This document shows positions 40,859 through 47,888 of a stretch of 64,000 nt of DNA, one piece after another. Source of the DNA: Flavobacteriaceae bacterium. Its GTDB lineage: Bacteria; Bacteroidota; Bacteroidia; Flavobacteriales; Flavobacteriaceae. The first letter of the stretch is position 1, and each line of letters opens with the position of its first letter. The notes below the pieces were generated by a model, which was given only the letters and a program-made list of their open reading frames with translations, was not told where the DNA came from and searched no databases. A program made the translations under genes and the position numbers. The stretch spans positions 1 through 64,000 of the forward strand of contig CANHWG010000005.1 in NCBI GenBank assembly GCA_947464335.1, read 5' to 3'.

Positions 40859-43177
40859 ATGGCACAAAAAAATAATTCTACCGCCACGGTCAAAGACATC
40901 AATTACTACAAAAAGAAATTTTGGAAATTGTTTTTTTATGGTATGGGTGTCATGGCTTTGTTTTTCACATTAGCTTCTTGGGGCTTTTTTGGAAGCATGC
41001 CTTCATTTGAAGATTTAGAAAATCCGGAATCCAATTTGGCTACCGAAGTTATTTCTTCTGATGGTGTGACTATAGGTAAGTTTTATAACGAAAACCGAAC
41101 ACCAATAAAATACCAAGATTTGCCCTCTCATTTGGTTAAAGCTTTAGTAGCAACCGAGGACGAACGTTTTTACGAACATTCCGGAATTGATGCTAAAAGA
41201 ACTTTTGGTGCGGCTTTAAAATTAGGTTCTAATGGTGGCGCGAGTACTATTTCACAGCAGTTAGCCAAGCAATTGTTTCATGGTGAAGGTTCTAAATTCT
41301 TTCTGTTTCGTGTGATTCAAAAAGTAAAAGAATGGATTATTGCCATCAAGTTAGAACGCCAATATACCAAAGACGAAATCATTGCTATGTATTTTAATGT
41401 ATATGATTTTAATAACTATGCCATCGGAATTCGTTCGGCTTCCAAAACCTATTTCTCCAAAGAACCTAAAGATTTAACAATAGACGAATCGGCTATTTTA
41501 GTCGGAATGTTTAAAAACTCTTCGCTATACAATCCGGTTAGAAATCCACAAGGCGTAAAAAACAGACGAAATGTGGTGCTTTCCCAAATGTTGAAATCAA
41601 AAATAATTTCTGAATCTCAAAAAGAAAGCTTGAGTCAGCTGCCAATTAAACTCGATTTCAAACTGCAAACGCACAAAGAAGGAATCGCAACTTATTTTCG
41701 TGAATTCCTCCGCGAATACATGAAAAACTGGGTTAAAGAAAATAAAAAACCAGATGGAACTGATTATGATATCTACACCGATGGATTAAAAATTTACACC
41801 ACCATAGATTCTAAAATTCAAGAACATGCCGAAGAAGCCGTTCAGGCCCATATGAAAAACCTACAACAGGAATTCTTCGCTGAACAAAAAAATAATAAAA
41901 ACGCTCCGTTTGTTAACATCACAACCGATGAAACCAAAAGAATAATTAACCAAGCCATGAAACAATCTGAGCGTTGGCGAGTGATGAAAGACATGGATAA
42001 GTCCGAAGAAGAAATCATTGCCTCTTTCAGTGTTAAAGCAAAAATGAAAATCTTCTCTTGGAAAGGAGAAATCGATACATTGATGACGCCACTGGATTCA
42101 ATCAGATATTATAAACATTTTCTACAAGCCGGACTAATGTCAATGGAACCGCAAACGGGTCATATCAAAGCTTGGGTTGGCGGAATCGATTATAAATATT
42201 TTCAATACGACCACGTTGGTCAAGGTGCTCGTCAAGTAGGTTCCACTTTCAAACCCTTTGTTTATGCCACTGCCATCGAACAATTAGGAATGTCTCCTTG
42301 TGATTCGATCATCGATAGCCCATTTATGATACACAAAGGAAGACACAATGTTACCGAAGATTGGGAACCCAAAAATTCGGACCGCCAATACCGTGGAATG
42401 GTGACTTTAAAAAGAGCTTTAGCACTGTCTATCAACACAGTTTCTGCCAAACTAATTGACAAAACCGGTCCAGAAGCGGTTGCTTCTTTAACAAAAAAAC
42501 TAGGCGTAAAATCAGATATTCCATCACAACCATCAATTGCCTTAGGTGCCGTTGAAATTACCGTAGAAGATATGGTAGCTGCCTACAGTACTTTTGCCAA
42601 TCAAGGTGTCTATATCAAACCACAGTTTATTAGTAGAATTGAAGACAAAAATGGTGTTGTTTTATACGAACCCGTTCCAGATTCTCATGATGTATTAAAC
42701 AAGGATATTGCCTATGCTGTAATTAAACTTCTCGAAGGCGTAACCGAAAGTGGCTCTGGTGTTCGTCTGCGTACACAAGGTGGCGGAAGTGGCGACACTC
42801 GTTGGACTGGTTATCCGTATATGTTTACCAATCCTATTGCCGGAAAAACAGGAACTTCTCAAAATCAATCCGATGGTTGGTTTATCGGAATGGTTCCTAA
42901 TTTGGTAACTGGCGTTTGGGTTGGTTGCGAAGACCGTTCGGCTCGTTTTAAAGGAATCACTTATGGACAAGGAGCTACAGCTGCCTTACCAATTTGGGGA
43001 TATATGATGAAAAAATGTTATGAAGATAAAGATTTGATTATCTCTAAAGATCCTTTTGAAAGACCTGATAATCTTTCTATTAAAGTGGATTGTTATGAAC
43101 GAAAAAGAGACACCATTCCTGACTCAACTGCAATTCCTATCGAAGAAGAACAAAACACAGATGAATTTGGATTATAA
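40859..43177 (+). CDS. mrcA: Penicillin-binding protein 1A (bifunctional)
   Basis: 772 residues. N-terminal membrane helix (about 25-45), glycosyltransferase 51 domain with 'TEDERFYEHSGIDAKRTFG' and 'GGASTISQQLAKQLF', and transpeptidase domain with 'VGSTFKPFVYA' (SxxK), 'ALSINTV' (SxN) and 'GKTGTSQNQSDGWF' (KTG). It polymerises and cross-links peptidoglycan. Last gene of ricT-gldH-pbp1A. The element copy B lies immediately after the stop and may end the transcript, since no simple terminator is present. Confidence 0.96.
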   Translation: MAQKNNSTATVKDINYYKKKFWKLFFYGMGVMALFFTLASWGFFGSMPSFEDLENPESNLATEVISSDGVTIGKFYNENRTPIKYQDLPSHLVKALVATEDERFYEHSGIDAKRTFGAALKLGSNGGASTISQQLAKQLFHGEGSKFFLFRVIQKVKEWIIAIKLERQYTKDEIIAMYFNVYDFNNYAIGIRSASKTYFSKEPKDLTIDESAILVGMFKNSSLYNPVRNPQGVKNRRNVVLSQMLKSKIISESQKESLSQLPIKLDFKLQTHKEGIATYFREFLREYMKNWVKENKKPDGTDYDIYTDGLKIYTTIDSKIQEHAEEAVQAHMKNLQQEFFAEQKNNKNAPFVNITTDETKRIINQAMKQSERWRVMKDMDKSEEEIIASFSVKAKMKIFSWKGEIDTLMTPLDSIRYYKHFLQAGLMSMEPQTGHIKAWVGGIDYKYFQYDHVGQGARQVGSTFKPFVYATAIEQLGMSPCDSIIDSPFMIHKGRHNVTEDWEPKNSDRQYRGMVTLKRALALSINTVSAKLIDKTGPEAVASLTKKLGVKSDIPSQPSIALGAVEITVEDMVAAYSTFANQGVYIKPQFISRIEDKNGVVLYEPVPDSHDVLNKDIAYAVIKLLEGVTESGSGVRLRTQGGGSGDTRWTGYPYMFTNPIAGKTGTSQNQSDGWFIGMVPNLVTGVWVGCEDRSARFKGITYGQGATAALPIWGYMMKKCYEDKDLIISKDPFERPDNLSIKVDCYERKRDTIPDSTAIPIEEEQNTDEFGL

Positions 43178-43183
43178 ATTTTA

Positions 43184-43280
43184 GGAGCTATTCCTGCTAT
43201 TCGTTGCAATCTTTTTTAATTTATACTTCGACAAGCTCAGTACGACAAATTAAAAAAGGATTTTCACTTCTATCAGGGCT
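43184..43280 (-). repeat. Dispersed intergenic element, copy B (inverted)
   Basis: Read on the minus strand: begins AGCCCTGATAGAAGTGAAAA and ends GAATAGCAGGAATAGCTCC, the same ends as copy A. The centre carries a nested TTCGA...GCTCAG repeat. It fills almost the whole gap between pbp1A and scoA. Confidence 0.8.
43224..43247. repeat. Nested TACTTCGA..GCTCAGTA palindromic repeat
   Basis: TACTTCGACAAGCTCAGTACGACA, with outer TACT/AGTA pairing. Relatives lie at 52605, 52694 and, inside hemF, at 54365. Confidence 0.65.
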
Positions 43281-43292
43281 AAAAAATAAATC

Positions 43293-43991
43293 ATGATTAA
43301 CAAAAAAGTAAATTCCGTTACAGAAGCACTACAAGGTATCGAAGATAATATGACCATTATGTTGGGTGGCTTTGGACTTTGTGGTATTCCCGAAAATAGC
43401 ATAGCCGAATTAGTAAAAAAAGAAACTACCGGACTAACTTGTATCTCTAATAATGCCGGTGTTGATGATTTTGGATTAGGTTTGTTGCTACAAAAAAGAC
43501 AAATCAAAAAAATGATCTCTTCTTATGTAGGTGAAAATGCCGAATTTGAACGCCAAATGCTTTCTGGCGAATTAGATGTAGAACTAACACCTCAAGGAAC
43601 TTTAGCCGAAAAATGCCGTGCCGCTCAAGCCGGAATCCCAGCATTCTTTACTCCAGCAGGTTACGGCACTGAAGTGGCTGAAGGGAAAGAATCACGCGAA
43701 TTTAATGGTAAAATGCACATTATGGAACTGGCGTATAAAGCTGATTTCTCTATTGTAAAAGCATGGAAAGGTGACGAAGCCGGAAACTTAATTTTTAAAG
43801 GAACAGCCCGAAACTTTAATGCCTGCATGGCTGGTGCTGCAAAAATTACCATTGCCGAAGTAGAGGAATTAGTACCAGTAGGTTCCTTAGACCCCAATCA
43901 AATTCACATTCCAGGAATCATGGTGCAACGCATCTTTAAAGGAGAAAAATTCGAAAAAAGAATTGAACAACGAACGGTTAGAAAAAGATAA
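43293..43991 (+). CDS. scoA: 3-oxoacid CoA-transferase subunit A
   Basis: 232 residues, normal for the alpha subunit. '[24 protein letters not shown]' is the CoA-binding Gly motif; '[27 protein letters not shown]' is diagnostic. With ScoB it moves CoA from succinyl-CoA to acetoacetate in ketone or amino-acid breakdown in the cytoplasm. The subunits are normally adjacent; here a four-helix-bundle ORF cassette separates them by 419 bases. The stop codon lies in the left end of the flanking repeat. Confidence 0.95.
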   Translation: MINKKVNSVTEALQGIEDNMTIMLGGFGLCGIPENSIAELVKKETTGLTCISNNAGVDDFGLGLLLQKRQIKKMISSYVGENAEFERQMLSGELDVELTPQGTLAEKCRAAQAGIPAFFTPAGYGTEVAEGKESREFNGKMHIMELAYKADFSIVKAWKGDEAGNLIFKGTARNFNACMAGAAKITIAEVEELVPVGSLDPNQIHIPGIMVQRIFKGEKFEKRIEQRTVRKR

Positions 43992-44412
43992 TTTGAAAAT
44001 GTGATGATTTGAAAATTTGAAGATAAGAAACGATAAAGACAATTTAATTGTAAAAATGAGTTTTGAGTTTGCTTTAAAAATAATGGCTTATTCAGAAGAA
44101 ATTCGTCAATCAAATCGTTTTGAAATGGCATCTCAAATTTTCAGAAGCGGAACATCAATAGGTGCCAATATTAAAGAAGCCCAAAATGCTGAAAGTAAAG
44201 CTGATTTTATTCATAAAATGAAAATTGCAGCAAAAGAAGCCGATGAAGTTCAGTATTGGTTAGCTTTATGCAAAGAGTCTGAATTTTATCCAAACCCGAG
44301 TAAGGAATTACACAATGAAATACAATCTATAAATTTGATTTTATCGAAAATCATCTCTTCAAGTAAGAAGTCTTAATTTTCAAATTTTCAAATTTTCAAA
44401 TCATCAAATTAT
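43988..44412. mobile_element. Putative four-helix-bundle cassette bounded by inverted repeats
   Basis: Left end ATAATTTG (43988-43995) and right end CAAATTAT (44405-44412) are complementary. Inside them ATGATTTGAAAATTTGAA (44004-44021) and TTCAAATTTTCAAATCAT (44387-44404) form a perfect 18-bp inverted repeat. The left outer and inner arms are separated by eight extra bases; the right arms are contiguous. The cassette carries one ORF. It interrupts scoAB exactly between stop and start codons. No transposase and no target duplication beyond the shared ends. Mobility is inferred. Confidence 0.6.
44017..44376 (+). CDS. Four-helix-bundle protein (23S rRNA intervening-sequence / Avd-like)
   Basis: 119 residues from a TTG at 44017 inside the flanking repeat; the first ATG is at 44056. 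'MSFEFALKIMAYSEEIR', 'ASQIFRSGTSIGANIKEAQNAESKADFIHKMKIAAKEADEVQYWLALC' is the signature of the family TIGR02436, found in 23S rRNA intervening sequences and related to the Avd protein of diversity-generating retroelements. Those proteins form pentameric four-helix barrels with basic surfaces and are thought to bind nucleic acid. Nothing links it to the CoA-transferase around it; it looks like a passenger. Confidence 0.88.
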   Translation: MKIRNDKDNLIVKMSFEFALKIMAYSEEIRQSNRFEMASQIFRSGTSIGANIKEAQNAESKADFIHKMKIAAKEADEVQYWLALCKESEFYPNPSKELHNEIQSINLILSKIISSSKKS

Positions 44413-45067
44413 GTTAGATAAAAACGACATCGCAAAACGAATTGCCAAAGAAGTAAAAGACAAGTACTTTGTAAACCTTGGTATCGGCATTCCAACATTA
44501 GTAGCTAATTACGTTCGAACTGATATTTCAGTTGAATTTCAAAGTGAGAATGGCGTTCTCGGAATGGGGCCATTTCCTTACGAAGGCGAAGAAGATGCCG
44601 ATGTAATCAATGCGGGAAAACAAACCATTACTACATTACCAGGGGCAAGTTTCTTCGACTCTGCTTTTAGTTTCGGAATGATTCGCAGTCAAAAAGTAGA
44701 TTTAACCATTCTTGGTGCTATGGAAGTTTCCGAAAATGGCGATATTGCCAACTGGAAAATCCCAGGAAAAATGGTAAAAGGAATGGGTGGCGCTATGGAT
44801 TTAGTAGCTTCTGCCGAAAACATAATCGTAGCCATGATGCACGTAAACAAAGCGGGAGAAAGTAAGATTCTAAAAAAATGCACATTACCTTTAACAGGCG
44901 TTGGTTGCGTTAAAAAAGTAGTTACTGAATTGGCTGTTTTAGAAATAACGCCCAAAGGGTTTAAACTTTTAGAACGCGCACCTGGTGTTTCTGTAGAACA
45001 TATCATCGCTTCTACTGAAGCTGATTTAATTGTTGAAGGCAATATTCCAGAAATGGTTATTGATTAA
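44411..45067 (+). CDS. scoB: 3-oxoacid CoA-transferase subunit B
   Basis: 218 residues, normal for the beta subunit. 'YFVNLGIGIPTLVANYV' and 'EFQSENGVLGMGPFP' (catalytic Glu in SENG) are conserved, with 'GGHIDLTILGA'-type strand present as 'KVDLTILGAMEVSENGDIANWKIPG'. Partner of ScoA. Its ATG overlaps the right end of the cassette repeat, so its ribosome entry site lies within repeat DNA. Overlaps the convergent gene at 45057 by 11 bases. Confidence 0.95.
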   Translation: MLDKNDIAKRIAKEVKDKYFVNLGIGIPTLVANYVRTDISVEFQSENGVLGMGPFPYEGEEDADVINAGKQTITTLPGASFFDSAFSFGMIRSQKVDLTILGAMEVSENGDIANWKIPGKMVKGMGGAMDLVASAENIIVAMMHVNKAGESKILKKCTLPLTGVGCVKKVVTELAVLEITPKGFKLLERAPGVSVEHIIASTEADLIVEGNIPEMVID

Positions 45068-45446
45068 GATACTCCAATAAAACTTCAGATGCATTGCCAA
45101 AAGTATTCGATTTTTCAGTGATGCTGACTGCGCGTTTTTTATTCAATTTATAGGTCAAATCATACTTAGTAGTAAAGAGAATAGCCGACATAAATGGGTT
45201 GTTGATATAGGTAACCAAGGTATCCCGTGCGCCATCAATAGTCTGAATTTCGACTACTTCTTCTTGTTGGAATTTGTATTTGAGTTCCATTTTCAAAACA
45301 CCATCTTCTATAATCGGACGAACATAAATATTCATCAAATCAGTATTTCCAATAGTTTTTGCCATCGTTAATTTGGCAAAAGTGCCATCAGCCAAACTGG
45401 TTTTGACATGGTTATAAAACTCGGAAAATGATACTTTAAACGACAT
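45057..45446 (-). CDS. Conserved hypothetical protein
   Basis: 129 residues: 'MSFKVSFSEFYNHVKTSLADGTFAKLTMAKTIGNTDLMNIYVRPI', then a beta-rich middle and 'FTTKYDLTYKLNKKRAVSITEKSNTFGNASEVL'. I recall similar sequence at the N-terminus of longer flavobacterial proteins annotated as SAM-dependent methyltransferases, so this may be the stand-alone form of that N-terminal domain; not certain. No membrane segment or signal. Its 3' end overlaps scoB. Same direction as the lipoprotein gene upstream (32-base gap). Confidence 0.7.
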   Translation of the reverse strand: MSFKVSFSEFYNHVKTSLADGTFAKLTMAKTIGNTDLMNIYVRPIIEDGVLKMELKYKFQQEEVVEIQTIDGARDTLVTYINNPFMSAILFTTKYDLTYKLNKKRAVSITEKSNTFGNASEVLLEYLNQ

Positions 45447-45478
45447 ATTTTAAATAAATATTGGGGTGTTATGTTACT

Positions 45479-46249
45479 TTATTCAGATGGATACAGTTCT
45501 TTATATGTTTTAAAATCTTTTTTATAAGTCTTATCTTTTATCGTTTTGAGCTGACCAGACCATTTCCCATGCTTCATTTTATAAATTGTAGAATCAAAAA
45601 ACGTAATAACAAAATTTTCGTTTTCTTCATTATAGGGTTTCGTTTCGTCAGAATCGATTACGACTTTCTTTGACGAAAAAGACACTACTTCATTACCAAC
45701 AAAATTTGGATTAAATGCCACATAGTTTCCATAAGGCCCATCTCCAACCGAATCATATTTAGAAACCAATTGAAACACATTATTTTCTACAAAAAATAAA
45801 AAATTAGATTGAACATAGCCGCAAGCCCCAACGCCATAGGATATTTCAAAAAAACGACTGTCGGAATTTTTAGTTGTATCATTAGTGAAAACATTTTCAT
45901 ACATAGACCATATAGGATCTTCAGAACTGGCATACGTTTCTACAGGAATACTTTGAATTAACTTGTTTTTACAATAAAAATCTAGACGGCAAAAATTAAT
46001 TTCAATACGGTCTTTAGTAAAACCTGTTTTTAATGTGACCGCAAGTACTTTATCTAAAACATTTAAATTCTTTAACTTTTCAAAAACTAAAGTATCTATT
46101 TTTAAAGCTTTGTCGTAAAGATTCAAGGTGTCAATAGCAACTAATTGATCTGTTTTATCATTCGGATTCCGAAGATCATCAATACTTTTTTTATCCTCTT
46201 TACAAGAAAACAAAAGAATTAGAATTGTTAAAAAAAGAAGCTTTTTCAT
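45479..46249 (-). CDS. Hypothetical lipoprotein
   Basis: 256 residues. Lipoprotein signal 'MKKLLFLTILILLFSC' with Cys16. The rest is beta-rich and soluble, with no recognised domain ('FEISYGVGACGYVQSNFLFFVENNVFQLVSKYDSVGDGPYGNYV'). It lies seven bases after the SpmA/B-like gene and is probably cotranscribed. Likely anchored in the outer membrane or the outer face of the inner membrane. Confidence 0.82.
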   Translation of the reverse strand: MKKLLFLTILILLFSCKEDKKSIDDLRNPNDKTDQLVAIDTLNLYDKALKIDTLVFEKLKNLNVLDKVLAVTLKTGFTKDRIEINFCRLDFYCKNKLIQSIPVETYASSEDPIWSMYENVFTNDTTKNSDSRFFEISYGVGACGYVQSNFLFFVENNVFQLVSKYDSVGDGPYGNYVAFNPNFVGNEVVSFSSKKVVIDSDETKPYNEENENFVITFFDSTIYKMKHGKWSGQLKTIKDKTYKKDFKTYKELYPSE

Positions 46250-46256
46250 TTTAATT

Positions 46257-47696
46257 CTAAAAAAACCAGCTTGCTACAAAAATGGCGGTAATTACGCATA
46301 TCAAATCAACCAAAAGCATCGTTCCAAGTGTGTAACGCGTGTTTTTAACATTAATACTTCCAAAGTAAACCGCTATCACATAAAAGGTTGTTTCGGCACT
46401 ACATTGAAAAATACAACTCAGTCTTCCGGTAAAAGAATCGGGGCCAAAAGTTCGCATCGAATCGAGCATAAAACCACGAGAACCACCGGAACTAAAAGGT
46501 CGCAGCATTGCCACTGGTAAAGAATCTGTAATTTGTTTGCTTACACCAATATTTGAAAATGCTATCGATATTCCATCACTTATAATTTCAAATAAACCGC
46601 TATTTCTAAAAAAAGAAATGGCCACCAACATTCCCATGACATAAGGGAATATCTTAACTCCGGTTTGTAATCCATTGTTGGCGCCTGTGACAAAAGCATC
46701 AAAAATAGTCGTGTTTTTTTCAACAAATTTTTTCTCGTGAATGAATGAAAAAACAAGTGTAAAAGCTATAATTGTCACAAGCATCAAGCCCGAAAGATTA
46801 GACGTAAACGAATTTTTGCCTATTAAATCCAAACTATTAACATAAAATAAAAGTCCAACAATTGCTGCAATAATTGTCATCAATGCAACCACTAATGAAG
46901 CACTTTTAAAATTGATTCTTTGTCTTAAGCCGACAATTAAAAACGCGGCAATGGTTCCAATGAATGAAGTGATTATACAAGGCAACATAACATCCGCTGG
47001 ATTACTGGCATTTTCTGCTGCTCTGTATCCAATAATAGAAGTTGGAATCAAAGTTAATCCTGCGGCATGAAGACACATAAACATAATTTGAGCATCACTC
47101 GCTTTATCTTTTTCGGGATTGAGTTCTTGTAAACTTTGCATCGCTTTTAAACCAAATGGAGTTGCTGCCGAATCTAACCCAAGAAAATTGGCGGCAAAAT
47201 TAAGAGTCATATAGGATATCGACTCGTGATTTTTAGGCACTGTTGGAAAGACTTTTACAAAAACTGGGCTTAGTCTTTTGGCTAATTTTTCAGATGCTCC
47301 TGAGTCAATAAGCAATTGCATTAGCCCACAGAAAAAAGCTAAATAAGCAATTAAAGGCAGAATTAAATCGAGTAAACTGTTTTTGCAAGTAGGTAACAAT
47401 CCGTCCGATTTTTGAACACCGGAATAAATTTTTACAGTCTTTGCTTTAAAAACATAAGTAGTATCAGCATTAAGGGTATCTCTATTAATAATCATGGTTT
47501 GTTCAGGTGCTTTTTTGATGCTGTCCATAACAAACTTAGGTACTTGCTCTAAATATTTTTCAGAAATTAAAATGGGGTCATCTTTTTTTCCATTTAATAC
47601 ATTATCAACTGAATAACTATTTCCAATACACAAACTAAAGATTACAAATACTATTGAAGAGACAAAAATAGCCAGCCAAAATCTACTTAAAACCAT
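46257..47696 (-). CDS. SpmA/SpmB-like fused nucleoside-recognition membrane protein
   Basis: 479 residues, about ten membrane helices. The first half carries the SpmA-like block ('PVFVKVFPTVPKNHESISYMTLNFAANFLGLDSAATPFGLKAMQSLQELN'), the second the SpmB-like block ('PYVMGMLVAISFFRNSGLF', 'PVAMLRPFSSGGSRGFMLDSM', 'FQCSAETTFYVIAVYFGS'). These are separate genes in Bacillus and fused in Bacteroidota. A periplasmic loop of about 75 residues follows helix 1. The family is linked to the nucleoside-recognition/Gate fold also seen in FeoB. The organism does not sporulate, so the role is a membrane transport function still unknown. Confidence 0.9.
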   Translation of the reverse strand: MVLSRFWLAIFVSSIVFVIFSLCIGNSYSVDNVLNGKKDDPILISEKYLEQVPKFVMDSIKKAPEQTMIINRDTLNADTTYVFKAKTVKIYSGVQKSDGLLPTCKNSLLDLILPLIAYLAFFCGLMQLLIDSGASEKLAKRLSPVFVKVFPTVPKNHESISYMTLNFAANFLGLDSAATPFGLKAMQSLQELNPEKDKASDAQIMFMCLHAAGLTLIPTSIIGYRAAENASNPADVMLPCIITSFIGTIAAFLIVGLRQRINFKSASLVVALMTIIAAIVGLLFYVNSLDLIGKNSFTSNLSGLMLVTIIAFTLVFSFIHEKKFVEKNTTIFDAFVTGANNGLQTGVKIFPYVMGMLVAISFFRNSGLFEIISDGISIAFSNIGVSKQITDSLPVAMLRPFSSGGSRGFMLDSMRTFGPDSFTGRLSCIFQCSAETTFYVIAVYFGSINVKNTRYTLGTMLLVDLICVITAIFVASWFF

Positions 47697-47842
47697 AACT
47701 TGTTTTTTGGTAAATATAACATTTATCGATTTTGATAGAAAATTTTAGAGTTAATTTTATTTTTGATTTTATTACATATTAAACAAAATGTAATTTTCTG
47801 TGAATTTTTGTTAATTAAATCTACAAATTAATTTAGTGTTTA

Positions 47843-47850
47843 TATATTTG
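47843..47850 (+). promoter_or_regulatory. -7 promoter element for the subtilase gene
   Basis: TATATTTG is an exact TAnnTTTG match, 38 bases before the ATG at 47889. Confidence 0.45.
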
Positions 47851-47888
47851 TTGACTATTATTCAATTTATTCCCATTTCTGTAAAATT

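Noticed and set aside
46257-47696. Possibility that the SpmA/SpmB-like protein indicates sporulation
   Set aside because: The family is widespread in non-sporulating bacteria, and nothing else in the window points to spores.
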